A model generated the notes under the pieces. It worked only from the letters and a program-made list of their open reading frames with translations, ran no database searches and was not told the DNA's origin. The translations under genes were made by a program, and so were the position numbers. This document shows positions 56,533 through 64,000 of a DNA stretch of 64,000 bases, piece after piece. Source of the stretch: an uncultured Ectothiorhodospiraceae bacterium (GTDB taxonomy: Bacteria > Pseudomonadota > Gammaproteobacteria > XJ16 > Halofilaceae). The DNA is taken from assembly GCA_913055615.1 (NCBI GenBank), contig CAJXKK010000001.1, positions 1-64,000 on the forward strand. The letters are read 5' to 3'. Every line of letters begins with the position of its first letter. Position 1 is the stretch's first letter.

Positions 56533-56985
56533 TTATGAAACCCCGGCCACCACCCCCGCCGCCTCGATCCCGATAACCGCCACGGCCTCGTCCGCCTCGG
56601 AGGTATCCCCGCTGACGCCCACCGCGCCGATAATCTCATCGGCCATGTCGAGCACCGGCACGCCGCCAGCGACCGGCACGGCGCGGCCACCAGTCGCATC
56701 CGAAACGGCGCCCAGGAACGCGGGGCGCTCTTCGTTCACCGCTCCGAACGCCCCGCTGGACGTCCCCACGCCCAGGGCAGCCCAGGCCTTGCCGCGAGCC
56801 ACGTCGAAACGGGCGATGCCCGCCCCATCCTCGCGTTCAGCGGCCACCGGATGACCGCCGCCATCGAGCACGACCACCGTCATCGGCTTAAGATTCTGCT
56901 CCCGCGCGGCATCAATCACCGCGCGGACGATCGTGCGCGCCGTTTCGAGCGGGAGATGGACTGCGTGACGATGGAAAGCGGACAT
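56533..56985 (-). CDS. GlcG/HbpS family heme-degrading-domain protein
   Basis: 150 residues, one GlcG domain: MTVVVLDGGGHPVAAEREDGAG, GKAWAALGVGTSS, GGVPVLDMADEIIGAVGVSG and a final EAVAVIGIEAAG. Related proteins (HbpS, PduO-C, GlcG) bind heme or cobalamin, but many have no known function. AGGAGG lies 9 bases before the chosen ATG; a longer ORF start nine codons upstream is rejected. Confidence 0.88.
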   Translation of the reverse strand: MSAFHRHAVHLPLETARTIVRAVIDAAREQNLKPMTVVVLDGGGHPVAAEREDGAGIARFDVARGKAWAALGVGTSSGAFGAVNEERPAFLGAVSDATGGRAVPVAGGVPVLDMADEIIGAVGVSGDTSEADEAVAVIGIEAAGVVAGVS

Positions 56986-57112
56986 GGCGCAAAACCTCCT
57001 GGCACAAGCCATTGACGATCACCTGCAGCCTGACGCAATCGCGCCATCGGCGCAAAACCGCGGGTTCGAACGCCGCCGACCCGGCCGCGAGCCGTAATGC
57101 CGGGTTGCGCAG

Positions 57113-57655
57113 TCACCACATCATGTCATCCGGGACCGGGAAGTCCGCGTATGGATCGTCGTCGGACTCCGCGTCCGGGGTATTCAGGACCAATACCGCC
57201 TCGGCGTCGATCTCCTCGATGCGGCCCGCGGTCGCCCTCGGTACGAGCTCATAGCGCTCGCCACAGGCCACGAGCGCGATCTCCCCGTCCGCGAGCCGGC
57301 GGTGCTGGCCAGTGCCCAGCCGGATCTCCTTGATCCGGCTCCCGCGCGTGAAGTGGTAGGCCACATCACCCTCGCCGCGCTCGACACGGTGGGTCTCGAT
57401 GATCTGGCGCACACGATCGGCCGCTTCCTTGTCACGGCGGCGCGCCTGACGCTCCGACTCGAGTTGGCGGTCGCGCTCCACCTTCTCCGCCCGTTCCCGC
57501 TCAGCCGCCTCGGCCTGCGGGTTCGGCGCGGCCGGCTCGCGGCGCGATCGCTTCGGGCTACCCTTCTTCCTCTTCTTCCCCTGCCGAGCCTTGCGCACCT
57601 GCTTCTCGTCGGCCAGACCCAGCTGCTTGAATTGATCCTCAAGGGACTTCGACAT
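57113..57655 (-). CDS. DUF2058 (YaiL-like) nucleoprotein/polysome-associated protein
   Basis: 180 residues. It starts MSKSLEDQFKQLGLADEKQ, then a very basic stretch (KARQGKKRKKGSPKRSRR). A long charged helix follows (about 50-105, rich in E/R, likely coiled coil), and then a compact C-terminal domain (DVAYHFTRGSRIKEIRL, GEIALVACGERYELVP). E. coli YaiL belongs here; the family is annotated from association with nucleoid or polysomes without a defined role. Confidence 0.88.
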   Translation of the reverse strand: MSKSLEDQFKQLGLADEKQVRKARQGKKRKKGSPKRSRREPAAPNPQAEAAERERAEKVERDRQLESERQARRRDKEAADRVRQIIETHRVERGEGDVAYHFTRGSRIKEIRLGTGQHRRLADGEIALVACGERYELVPRATAGRIEEIDAEAVLVLNTPDAESDDDPYADFPVPDDMMW

Positions 57656-57839
57656 GACTGCACTCGGGGTAAGCGGGAGTAGTTGCCAAAGGATAACCGA
57701 CACACCCGCCGGACCCCAGCGATGGCGCCCAGTGTTTTCGGTGCACGCGGGGATTTACGGTCCTGGGGCCACCGGCCGCGGCGTCATCGGTACCCACATG
57801 CGCCACCATGAAAGTTGCGTCCTCGCGACCCCGTCAGGG

Positions 57840-58475
57840 CTAAGAGGTTACCCCGGAGTCGTCACTCGACAAGGACCGCTTAAGGCGGCCACGGCGTTTC
57901 TGCATCAGCCGCAGCCACATCCAGAGACCGACGGCGACGACACCACCGGCAATAATCCCGTTGAAATCGGCGGCGAACTCGGCGACGGCCGGTAGGCTCT
58001 CGGCGAACGCATAACCGAGGCCGACGTACAGCACCACCCACACCACTTCGCCGGCCGCGCCCCACACACTGAAACGGATCCAGTGCATACGCCCCGCGCC
58101 GCTGGCGAAGTTGACGTAAGGCCCGAGTGGGCTGACGAGCCAACGGCTGAGGAACACACCAACGCCGCCCCACTCGTCAATCGACGCCCGCGCCCGACCC
58201 AGAAGGAAGGTGCGCCGCCGCCCGGCCTCAGCCCAACGCTCCAGCGGTCCCGCGCAGGACCGCCCGATTACATACCCGGTCTGGTCACCGACGAGCGCCC
58301 CGGCATACGCGGACAGCACCGCGGTGGTCAGCACGAGATCGCCGGACGCCGCGAAGGCGCCCCCCGTGAGCATCATCAGGGAGGCCGGCACCGGTAGCGC
58401 CAGACAACTCAACAGGGTCACGGCAAACAAGGCTGCCGCGCCGTAATTCGCCACGATGGTGAAGACCGCGTCCAT
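57840..58475 (-). CDS. DedA family membrane protein
   Basis: 211 residues, about five helices. Family motifs are SCLALPVPASLMMLTGGAFAASG (in part), GDQTGYVIGR and FLSRWLVSPLGPYVNFASGAGRM (in part, containing the conserved Arg and Pro). DedA/VTT proteins act in membrane lipid recycling and proton homeostasis. The basic tail (KRRGRLKRS) is cytoplasmic. The ATG shares one base with the stop of the upstream small gene (TGATG). Confidence 0.9.
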   Translation of the reverse strand: MDAVFTIVANYGAAALFAVTLLSCLALPVPASLMMLTGGAFAASGDLVLTTAVLSAYAGALVGDQTGYVIGRSCAGPLERWAEAGRRRTFLLGRARASIDEWGGVGVFLSRWLVSPLGPYVNFASGAGRMHWIRFSVWGAAGEVVWVVLYVGLGYAFAESLPAVAEFAADFNGIIAGGVVAVGLWMWLRLMQKRRGRLKRSLSSDDSGVTS

Positions 58476-58825
58476 CAGTCCCCACCACCCCCATGGACAC
58501 GCGCCGTTTCATCAATCCGCCGCTGCATCTCCTCGAGGGTCAGATCCGAGGCGTCAGCGATATCCGCCAGCGTGCGCCGCTTGCCCTCTTCGGCGTCCAA
58601 CTCCAGCACCTCACGGACCACGTCATGCGGCAGGTTGTAGGAATGCGCCACATAGCGCGGCGTCATCCAGTCTTCCAGTGACTGGCGACGGTGATCGGGG
58701 TCGGCCCAGTACAACGTGAAGACCAGCAGCCGCACGGCAAAGAACGCCGTGACCGCGATCGCGGCGATAAACGCCAGCAGGAGTAAGCGGTGCTTGCGCC
58801 AAAACGTACGGACGACGGTCAACAT
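58475..58825 (-). CDS. Hypothetical membrane-anchored protein upstream of dedA
   Basis: 116 residues. One membrane helix (about 14-38: LLLLAFIAAIAVTAFFAVRLLVF) is followed by a soluble, probably periplasmic part: WMTPRYVAHSYNLPHDVVREVLEL and RTLADIADASDLTLEEMQRRI. The latter looks like a small helical, helix-turn-helix-like unit. No family recognised. Its one-base stop/start overlap with dedA suggests a linked role. Confidence 0.75.
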   Translation of the reverse strand: MLTVVRTFWRKHRLLLLAFIAAIAVTAFFAVRLLVFTLYWADPDHRRQSLEDWMTPRYVAHSYNLPHDVVREVLELDAEEGKRRTLADIADASDLTLEEMQRRIDETARVHGGGGD

Positions 58826-59132
58826 AGAAGGGAACCTCGAATCTCCCGTGATCGAGAGTATCCCGGCGAGGGCTTCAAACCCAACCGCCGTGCCTGCTCA
58901 CGCTCACATATCCTCCGGAGTCCGGCTCCCGGATGCGCGCCGGTCAAGCGCCGCCTGCACAGCGGGCTTACTGTCGCCTGCCTGCAAAATCCGAAGGTAC
59001 ACCCCACTTATTGCTCCCGGCGTCACCTGAAAACGGGGGATTACCCGTCCAGATTGGGGTTGATTTCGGGGTTGCCGGGGTTGTGGTTTTCGGGCCGGTG
59101 GTCGGGGTGGATCCGTGGCGCAGTCTGGACGG
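58826..59132. other. Intergenic region with no recognised gene
   Basis: About 300 bases between the small membrane gene (minus, starting at 58825) and the MTIP gene end. ORFs across it lack ribosome sites and family similarity. The last third is unusually G-rich on the plus strand and runs into a REP-like palindrome. Confidence 0.55.
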
Positions 59133-59164
59133 CGGTTCGCGGGCACGCCCGCTCCTACAGGGTG
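59133..59164. repeat. REP-like palindromic element overlapping the MTIP stop codon
   Basis: GGTTCGCGGGCACGCCCGCT followed by CCTACAGGGTG. The core GCGGGCACGCCCGC is a palindrome, and the flanks match the REP-type units inside the 25.2-25.45 kb inverted repeat (CGCGAACC ... GGAGCG ... GTAGG). The MTIP stop codon (59155-59157) lies within it. Confidence 0.7.
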
Positions 59165-59883
59165 AGGCTCTGGAGGATTCTGGCGGCTCGGTTCATGCCG
59201 GCGTTGAGGTGGTGGCGGATCTCTTCGAGGCTGATCTCTTTGTCGGTTTTGCCGGCGGCGGGGTTTACTACGACAGCGAGGCAGGCGTAGGGGATGGCGA
59301 GCTCCCTGGCCAGGGCGGCTTCGGGCATGCCGGTCATGCCGACGATGGTGCCGCCGTCGCGTTCGAGGCGCTGGATCTCGGCTGCGGTTTCGAGGCGGGG
59401 GCCCTGGGTGGCGGCGTAGCAGCCGCCGTCGGTGGCCGGTATGTCGGCCTTTTGTGCGGCGTTGAGCAGGGCCTGGCGGACGGATCGGGTGTAGGGCCAG
59501 GTGAAGTCGATGTGTTCGACTTCGGCGCCCTCGCCTTCAAAGAAGGTCGACGGGCGACCCCAGGTGTAGTCGATGAGCTGGTCGGGGATGACGATGCCGC
59601 CTGGGCCCGGTCGTTCGGGGATGCCGCCTGTGGCCGCGACGGCGACGATGCGCTCGACGCCCGCGTCAGCGAGTGCGCGCAGGTTGGCGCGATAGTTGAT
59701 CTGATGTGGGGCGACGGAGTGGTCGTGACCGTGGCGCGGGAGGAAGGCGATCGGGGTGTTTCCGATCGTTCCGGTGACGAGGCCGGCCGAAGGGGTGCCC
59801 CAGGGGGTGGTCGGGGCGTGTTCTTTACGGTTCTCGATGAGGTCGAGTTGGTCGAGGCCGGTGCCACCGATTATACCCAGCAT
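59155..59883 (-). CDS. S-methyl-5'-thioinosine phosphorylase (MTAP/PNP family)
   Basis: 242 residues. GIIGGTGLDQL (phosphate loop), RHGHDHSVAPHQINYRANL (key HGH, NYRAN) and MTGMPEAALARELAIPYACLAVVVNPAAG (key MTGMPEA, VNPAAG). The Asn of VNPAAG replaces the Asp that recognises 6-amino purines in MTA phosphorylases. It matches the Pseudomonas aeruginosa MTIP subgroup, which uses methylthioinosine. Role: methylthioadenosine salvage after deamination. It follows hpt, as in pseudomonads; hypoxanthine released here is the Hpt substrate. Confidence 0.92.
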   Translation of the reverse strand: MLGIIGGTGLDQLDLIENRKEHAPTTPWGTPSAGLVTGTIGNTPIAFLPRHGHDHSVAPHQINYRANLRALADAGVERIVAVAATGGIPERPGPGGIVIPDQLIDYTWGRPSTFFEGEGAEVEHIDFTWPYTRSVRQALLNAAQKADIPATDGGCYAATQGPRLETAAEIQRLERDGGTIVGMTGMPEAALARELAIPYACLAVVVNPAAGKTDKEISLEEIRHHLNAGMNRAARILQSLTL

Positions 59884-59981
59884 TCTTTGTCGTCCCGTGT
59901 TCGATCGTGCGCTTGCGTCGAGGCGTGGAATTATGGCGTGTGGTCGGTGTCGGGTTAAAAAGCGACCTACGGTCCGGGAGT

Positions 59982-60527
59982 CTATTCCGGTGCGGCGTAG
60001 ATGCCGGCGGCGTTGCGGTGCCAGCCGTGATAGTCCATGCCGTAGCCGAAGACGTAGCGGTCGGGGATCTCGAGCCCAATGAAATCGGCTTTGGCCTCCG
60101 GGGTTTTGCGGTCGTGATTCTTGTTGACCAGCACGGCTGCCCGGACTTCGGCGGCACCCTGTTCTTCGCACCAGGCCGCGACGACGGCGAGCGAATGGCC
60201 TTCATCGAGGATATCGTCGACGATCAGTACACGGCGGCCCTCAAGCGGTGTCCGCGGTGAAGCGAACCATTGGAGGTCGCGGCCGCGTGTGGTGTTGCGG
60301 TAGCGCGTGACGTGGATCGAGTCGAGTTCCAGCGGTGCGCGCAGTCTGGTCAGTAGCATGCCGGTGGTGACGATGGCGCCCTGGAGCAGGCACAGGGCGA
60401 TGCAGTCGCGCCCGTCCAGCCAGCCGTCGATCGCGGTGGCGAGGCGATCCGCCGCCGCTTCGACCTCGGCCGGTGTGTAGAGGCGCTCGGTATGGTCGAT
60501 CGCCGGTATGCTCGCCGGTGCGTTCAT
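59982..60527 (-). CDS. hpt: Hypoxanthine(-guanine) phosphoribosyltransferase
   Basis: 181 residues. PRPP-binding motif VLIVDDILDEGHSL (about 117-130), and ALCLLQGAIVTTGML with the flexible-loop region VTRYRNTTRG. The C-terminal FIGLEIPDRYVFGYGMDYHG is a type I PRTase hood region. Converts hypoxanthine to IMP, completing the salvage route from methylthioinosine by the next gene. ATGA overlap with the mscS-type gene. Confidence 0.92.
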   Translation of the reverse strand: MNAPASIPAIDHTERLYTPAEVEAAADRLATAIDGWLDGRDCIALCLLQGAIVTTGMLLTRLRAPLELDSIHVTRYRNTTRGRDLQWFASPRTPLEGRRVLIVDDILDEGHSLAVVAAWCEEQGAAEVRAAVLVNKNHDRKTPEAKADFIGLEIPDRYVFGYGMDYHGWHRNAAGIYAAPE

Positions 60528-61756
60528 TCGCCCCCCTCGCCTTCAGCGTCATTATCGGCCTGGCCATGCCGGCCAGGTCCGCGCGTGGTCTGCGTGCGGC
60601 GTTGCCAGGAGGCGGCGTTGGCCTCGTCGTCGACATACGCCGGTTCGCCGCCCGGCTGTGGCATCGTTGCCACGTGCAGGGTCGATGTCGGGTAGGCGAT
60701 CTCCGCGTCATACGAGCGGATGATGTCGCCGATGCGCAGCATGATCTCTTCCTTGACGGCGTGATACGCGGCCCAGCGCGTCTCGCGCGTGAGGCAATAG
60801 ATCATGAAGTCGAGCGAGGACTCGCTGTACTGCGTGAAGTTCACGATCAGGGTCGCCTCACTGTCGATCTGCTCGTGCCGGTCGAGCATCGCGCGGACGT
60901 CGTTGACGATGCTCGATACGGCGGCGATGTCGTCGTAGCGCACGCCGACGGTCTCGTAGATGCGCCGGTGCGTCATGCGCGAGGGGTTCTCGACGATGAT
61001 GTTCGAGAAGATCGAGTTGGGGACGTAGAGCGGCCGCTGGTCGAAGGTGCGCAGGCGCGTGATGCGCCAGCTGATGTGTTCGACGGTACCCTCGATATCA
61101 CGATCGGGCGAGCGCACCCACTCGCCCACCGCCATCGGGCGGTCGAGATGCAGCATGATGCCGCCGAAGAAGTTGGCGAGCATGTCGCGCGCGGCGAAGC
61201 CGATGGCGATGCCGCCGATGCCGCCGAAGGCGAGCACGCCGGAGATCGAAAAGCCCAGCGTCTGGAGCAGGACGAGGCCGACACCGATAAGGACGGCGGC
61301 GCGCACAAGCTTGCCGATCGCCTCGACGGTGGAGCGGTCGGGGCCGTCGTCGGGGCCGTACGAGACCCTGCGCACGCGCTCGATCAGGCGACCCTCGACC
61401 GCCCGGGTGAGGCGCAGCGCGAACCAGCCCAGTGCGACGATCACGCCGGACTTGCGGATGGCACCGACGTAATCGAACACAGCGGCATCGGTGTCTGCAT
61501 AGCGGCCGACCGCCTCGGCGGCGACGCTGATGCCGACGATCCAGATGATCAGACCGATGGGGCCGACGAGCGACCAGAGTACGGCGTCGTCCCAGAGGTT
61601 GTCCGTGTTGCGCGCACGGCGGGCGAGGCCGCGGAGGACGACACGCTGAATGAGATCGAGTGCCGCGGTGGTGAACAGGATCAGGAAGACCCAGACCATC
61701 CAGCGATGGCCTCCGGCCCATGTCGTGAGATCGATCAGCCAGCCCGGTATGCTCAT
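60524..61756 (-). CDS. MscS-family mechanosensitive channel (large, YnaI-like)
   Basis: 410 residues. About four to five membrane helices, with the pore-lining helix GFSISGVLAFGGIGGIAIGFAARDMLANFFGGI (shown in part), then the MscS beta domain (GEWVRSPDRDIEGTVEHISWRITRLRTFD in part) and the C-terminal cytoplasmic domain. A charged tail ends DAEGEGGE. Opens on membrane tension to release solutes on hypo-osmotic shock, complementary to the betaine uptake systems here. Start ATG 14 codons into the longest ORF places it 17 bases after nagZ. Confidence 0.9.
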   Translation of the reverse strand: MSIPGWLIDLTTWAGGHRWMVWVFLILFTTAALDLIQRVVLRGLARRARNTDNLWDDAVLWSLVGPIGLIIWIVGISVAAEAVGRYADTDAAVFDYVGAIRKSGVIVALGWFALRLTRAVEGRLIERVRRVSYGPDDGPDRSTVEAIGKLVRAAVLIGVGLVLLQTLGFSISGVLAFGGIGGIAIGFAARDMLANFFGGIMLHLDRPMAVGEWVRSPDRDIEGTVEHISWRITRLRTFDQRPLYVPNSIFSNIIVENPSRMTHRRIYETVGVRYDDIAAVSSIVNDVRAMLDRHEQIDSEATLIVNFTQYSESSLDFMIYCLTRETRWAAYHAVKEEIMLRIGDIIRSYDAEIAYPTSTLHVATMPQPGGEPAYVDDEANAASWQRRTQTTRGPGRHGQADNDAEGEGGE

Positions 61757-61772
61757 GAACGCTTCCGCATCA

Positions 61773-62804
61773 TCAGGCGTCGGCGCCGATGGCATCAATG
61801 ATCGCTCGGGCCTTGCTCCACTGCGGGATGGACGCGAGTTCGCGATCGATGCCCGCGGCCGGATGGCCGTGCAGGCGCATCAGGCGCGCCGCCGACACCG
61901 GGCGATCCTCGACCGGCAACGTCTCCACCACTTCGGCGGCCTGCTCGCGGTCGTTGCAGACGAGGACCATATCGCAGCCCGCCGCGAGGGCCCTGCGTGC
62001 GCGCTCGACGCTGCCGCCGACCGCGCCAGCACCGGCCATCGCCAGGTCGTCACTGAACACGGCGCCGCCGAAGCCGAAACGCTCACGCAGGATGTTTTTC
62101 AGCCAGATGGACGAGAAACCGGCCGGTACGTCATCGACCACCCGATAGGTTACGTGGGCCGGCATGACACCGGGCAGGCCCTGGTGGGCGAGGCGCTCGA
62201 AGGGGATGCCGTCGAGCTGGAGGATGTCCTCGAGGTCGCGCGGGTCGACCGGGCACTCGTAGTGCGAATCCGGCGCGACGCTGCCGTGGCCCGGGAAATG
62301 CTTGCCAATGGCCGCCATGCCGGCCTGGCCCATGCCGCGCATGAGTGCCGCGCCAAGCCGGGCGACCGCCTCGGGATCGTTGTGGAACGCGCGGTCGCCG
62401 ATGACGGCGCTGATATCGCGGCGCAGATCCAGTACGGGCGCGAAACTCAGATCGACGCCGACGGCGAGCAGTTCCGCGGCCAGCAGCCAGCCCAGCGCGC
62501 GCGCCCCAGCCTCCGCGTTATGCGGGTCCTCGTCGAAACGCTCGCCGAGGCGTCCCATCGGCGGCAGCCGGCTGAAACCCTCGCGGAAGCGCTGGACGCG
62601 GCCACCCTCCTGATCGACGGCGACCAGCAGGTGCGGTTCGCGCAGGGCGTGGATTTCCTTCACGAGGGCCGCAACCTGAGCGCGGTCCTCGTAGTTGCGG
62701 CTGAACAGGATGACGCCGCCGACGTTCGGGTGCATCAGCAGCTCGCGGTCCTCGGCCGTGAGGCTCTTGCCGCCGATGTCGAGCATGACCGGGCCGAGCG
62801 CCAT
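61773..62804 (-). CDS. nagZ: Beta-N-acetylglucosaminidase NagZ (GH3)
   Basis: 343 residues. GH3 motifs AVDQEGGRVQRF, KHFPGHGSVAPDSHYE (with the catalytic His of the DSH loop) and VFSDDLAMAGA (nucleophile Asp). It removes GlcNAc from anhydro-muropeptides in peptidoglycan recycling. The ATG shares one base with the ispF stop. ispD-ispF-nagZ-mscS-hpt-MTIP appear co-directional and tightly packed. Confidence 0.96.
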   Translation of the reverse strand: MALGPVMLDIGGKSLTAEDRELLMHPNVGGVILFSRNYEDRAQVAALVKEIHALREPHLLVAVDQEGGRVQRFREGFSRLPPMGRLGERFDEDPHNAEAGARALGWLLAAELLAVGVDLSFAPVLDLRRDISAVIGDRAFHNDPEAVARLGAALMRGMGQAGMAAIGKHFPGHGSVAPDSHYECPVDPRDLEDILQLDGIPFERLAHQGLPGVMPAHVTYRVVDDVPAGFSSIWLKNILRERFGFGGAVFSDDLAMAGAGAVGGSVERARRALAAGCDMVLVCNDREQAAEVVETLPVEDRPVSAARLMRLHGHPAAGIDRELASIPQWSKARAIIDAIGADA

Positions 62805-63283
62805 CAGCGCGCCTCCAGCAGCACAACGGCGTGCGCGGCGATGCCCTCGCCGCGGCCGAGGGCGCCGATGCCCTCATGCGTGGTCGCCTTGACGTTGACC
62901 GCGCGCCGATCGACATCGAGCTCGGCCGCGATGCCCTCGCGCATGGCGTCGATGTGTGGGCCGATGCGCGGGCGCTCGGCGATGATCGTGAGATCGGCGT
63001 TGACCGCGGCCCAGCCGCGATCGCGCACGAGCGCGACCGTACGCCGCAGGAGTTTCTGGCCGGGGGCGTTCGCCCATGCGGGTTCGGTATCCGGGAAGTG
63101 GCGGCCGATATCGCCGAGGCCCGCGGCGCCAAGCAGCGCATCGCACAGCGCGTGCAGCGCGACGTCGCCGTCCGAGTGCGCACGCAGGCCGAAAGGCGCG
63201 TCGATGCGCTCGCCGCCGAGCATGACGTGATCGCCTTGCGTGGTCGCGTGTACGTCGTAGCCGTGTCCGATTCGCATGGTCAT
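62804..63283 (-). CDS. ispF: 2-C-methyl-D-erythritol 2,4-cyclodiphosphate synthase
   Basis: 159 residues. RIGHGYDVHA (metal ligands Asp10 and His12), RAHSDGDVALHALCDALLGA, and IGRHFPDTEPAW complete the active site. Forms the cyclic diphosphate in the MEP isoprenoid pathway, two steps after IspD. The ATG overlaps the ispD stop (ATGA); a second ATG two codons on is equally good. Confidence 0.97.
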   Translation of the reverse strand: MTMRIGHGYDVHATTQGDHVMLGGERIDAPFGLRAHSDGDVALHALCDALLGAAGLGDIGRHFPDTEPAWANAPGQKLLRRTVALVRDRGWAAVNADLTIIAERPRIGPHIDAMREGIAAELDVDRRAVNVKATTHEGIGALGRGEGIAAHAVVLLEAR

Positions 63284-63975
63284 CGTAATTGTCCGCCGCG
63301 CATCGCCAGCACGGCCTCCGCGAGCGGCAGGTCGTGTGGCCGGGTAATCTTGATATTGGCCGGGTCGCCTTCGACCAGGCGCGGCGCGTAGCCGGCGCGT
63401 TCCATGGCCGAGGCTTCGTCGGTGATGGCCGAGTCGGTCGCGTCCCCGAGCGCGTCGCGCAGCGTACCACCGTGGAAGAGCTGCGGGGTCAGCGCCCGCC
63501 AGAGCCCGCTGCGGTCCTCGGTGGCGGCAACGTGGCCGTCGCCGTCCGCGCGCTTGAGCGTGTCGCGCACCGGGACGGCGAGGAGCGCGCCGGCCGGGTC
63601 GGATGCGAATGCGAGCAGCCGTTCGATCTCGTCGCCGGACAGGCACGGGCGGGCGCCGTCATGCACCAGTACCGGGCCGTCCACGGCGCTGCCGAGCGCG
63701 CCCAGCCCGGCCGCCACCGAGGCCGCGCGGCTGGCGCCGCCGGTGACGCTCAACAAGCGCGCATCACTCGCCGCCTGCAATCCGGCGAACCGGGTGTCAT
63801 CGGGGGCGAGCGCCACAACCAGCCGCTGCAGGCCAGGGTGCGCCAGCAGCGGTGCAAGTGCCCACTCGATCACCGTGCCGCCGGCCAGCGGGAGATACGT
63901 CTTGGGGGTTGTGCCGCCCATGCGCGCGCCGGCACCGGCGGCGGGGACGACGGCATTGAACGCGACCGGGCTCAC
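63280..63975 (-). CDS. ispD: 2-C-methyl-D-erythritol 4-phosphate cytidylyltransferase
   Basis: 231 residues. CTP-binding loop VVPAAGAGARMGGTTPKTYL, then VLVHDGARPCLS and the C-terminal EGDPANIKITRPHDL. Third step of the MEP pathway. The start is GTG, overlapping the stop of the gene upstream (GTGA), which is probably ftsB given the widespread ftsB-ispD-ispF order. Confidence 0.97.
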   Translation of the reverse strand: MSPVAFNAVVPAAGAGARMGGTTPKTYLPLAGGTVIEWALAPLLAHPGLQRLVVALAPDDTRFAGLQAASDARLLSVTGGASRAASVAAGLGALGSAVDGPVLVHDGARPCLSGDEIERLLAFASDPAGALLAVPVRDTLKRADGDGHVAATEDRSGLWRALTPQLFHGGTLRDALGDATDSAITDEASAMERAGYAPRLVEGDPANIKITRPHDLPLAEAVLAMRGGQLR

Positions 63976-64000
63976 TGGTTGTCGGACTCCGGTGCGGGGC
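63972..64000 (-). CDS. C-terminal end of the gene upstream of ispD, probably ftsB (cut by window edge)
   Basis: The last eight codons of an ORF are visible (PAPESDNQ, then TGA), overlapping the ispD GTG start. Nothing in these residues identifies the protein. ftsB is inferred only from the common ftsB-ispD order in gammaproteobacteria. Confidence 0.4.

Overview
The window comes from a GC-rich (about 65 %) gammaproteobacterium, most likely a halophilic or halotolerant Chromatiales/Ectothiorhodospiraceae-type organism. Gene order supports this: surE-pcm-yqaA-nlpD-rpoS, ispD-ispF-nagZ-(mscS)-hpt-MTIP (the Pseudomonas-like nagZ/hpt/MTIP block), tamA-tamB and scpA-scpB. The salt-tolerance inference rests on two glycine-betaine-type ABC uptake loci and acidic protein tails. 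No tRNA, rRNA, CRISPR array, phage or complete IS was seen. Genes are tightly packed, with many 1-4 base stop/start overlaps. Both window edges cut genes: ftsH at the left, and the gene upstream of ispD, probably ftsB, at the right.

Layout. 1-17.7 kb is a mainly minus-strand housekeeping run: ftsH, rlmE, (yhbY divergent), greA-carB, carA, truD-tamB-tamA, an NRDE protein, an M15 peptidase, a 58-aa membrane protein, hom and alaC. 17.8-23.4 kb holds a frameshifted trhA/hlyIII pseudogene, a Mth938-like protein, a deleted rpoS remnant and the intact surE-to-rpoS stress operon. 23.7-31.3 kb has a sodium symporter, a large inverted REP-like repeat, an Smr protein, a phosphoesterase and a copper cluster (copL-like, copA, copB, with a divergent cupredoxin). 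31.3-38.6 kb has sixA-scpB-scpA-trpS, yciO, yciI, a parvulin lipoprotein, and metZ behind a sigma70-type promoter and a SAM-II riboswitch. 38.7-42.2 kb is an OpuC/Yeh-type osmolyte ABC operon.

42.7-46.2 kb is the most unusual part. It is a self-contained three-gene operon with a strong intrinsic terminator. It encodes a fusion of a tubulin-tyrosine-ligase (TTL) ATP-grasp domain with a PqqD-like domain and a degenerate HprK-like C-terminus, then a DoxX membrane protein, then a 107-aa peptide. That peptide has a membrane/leader segment and an acidic (GEAE)n tail ending in Gly-Tyr, which resembles a tubulin C-terminal tail. I infer a leader-dependent peptide-modification (RiPP-like) system in which the TTL domain ligates amino acids onto Glu residues of the repeat tail. 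This is not proven.

46.4-56.1 kb carries a GAF protein, a DinB-like protein, thioesterase and RidA genes, a stand-alone Hen1-type RNA methyltransferase domain next to a 167-bp MITE, an RND efflux pair, an EamA exporter and a second betaine-binding protein. 56.3-64 kb returns to housekeeping: GlcG-like, a GGDEF remnant, DUF2058, DedA, MTIP, hpt, mscS, nagZ, ispF and ispD. Methionine/SAM metabolism recurs across the window: hom, SAM-II-controlled metZ, and methylthioinosine salvage.
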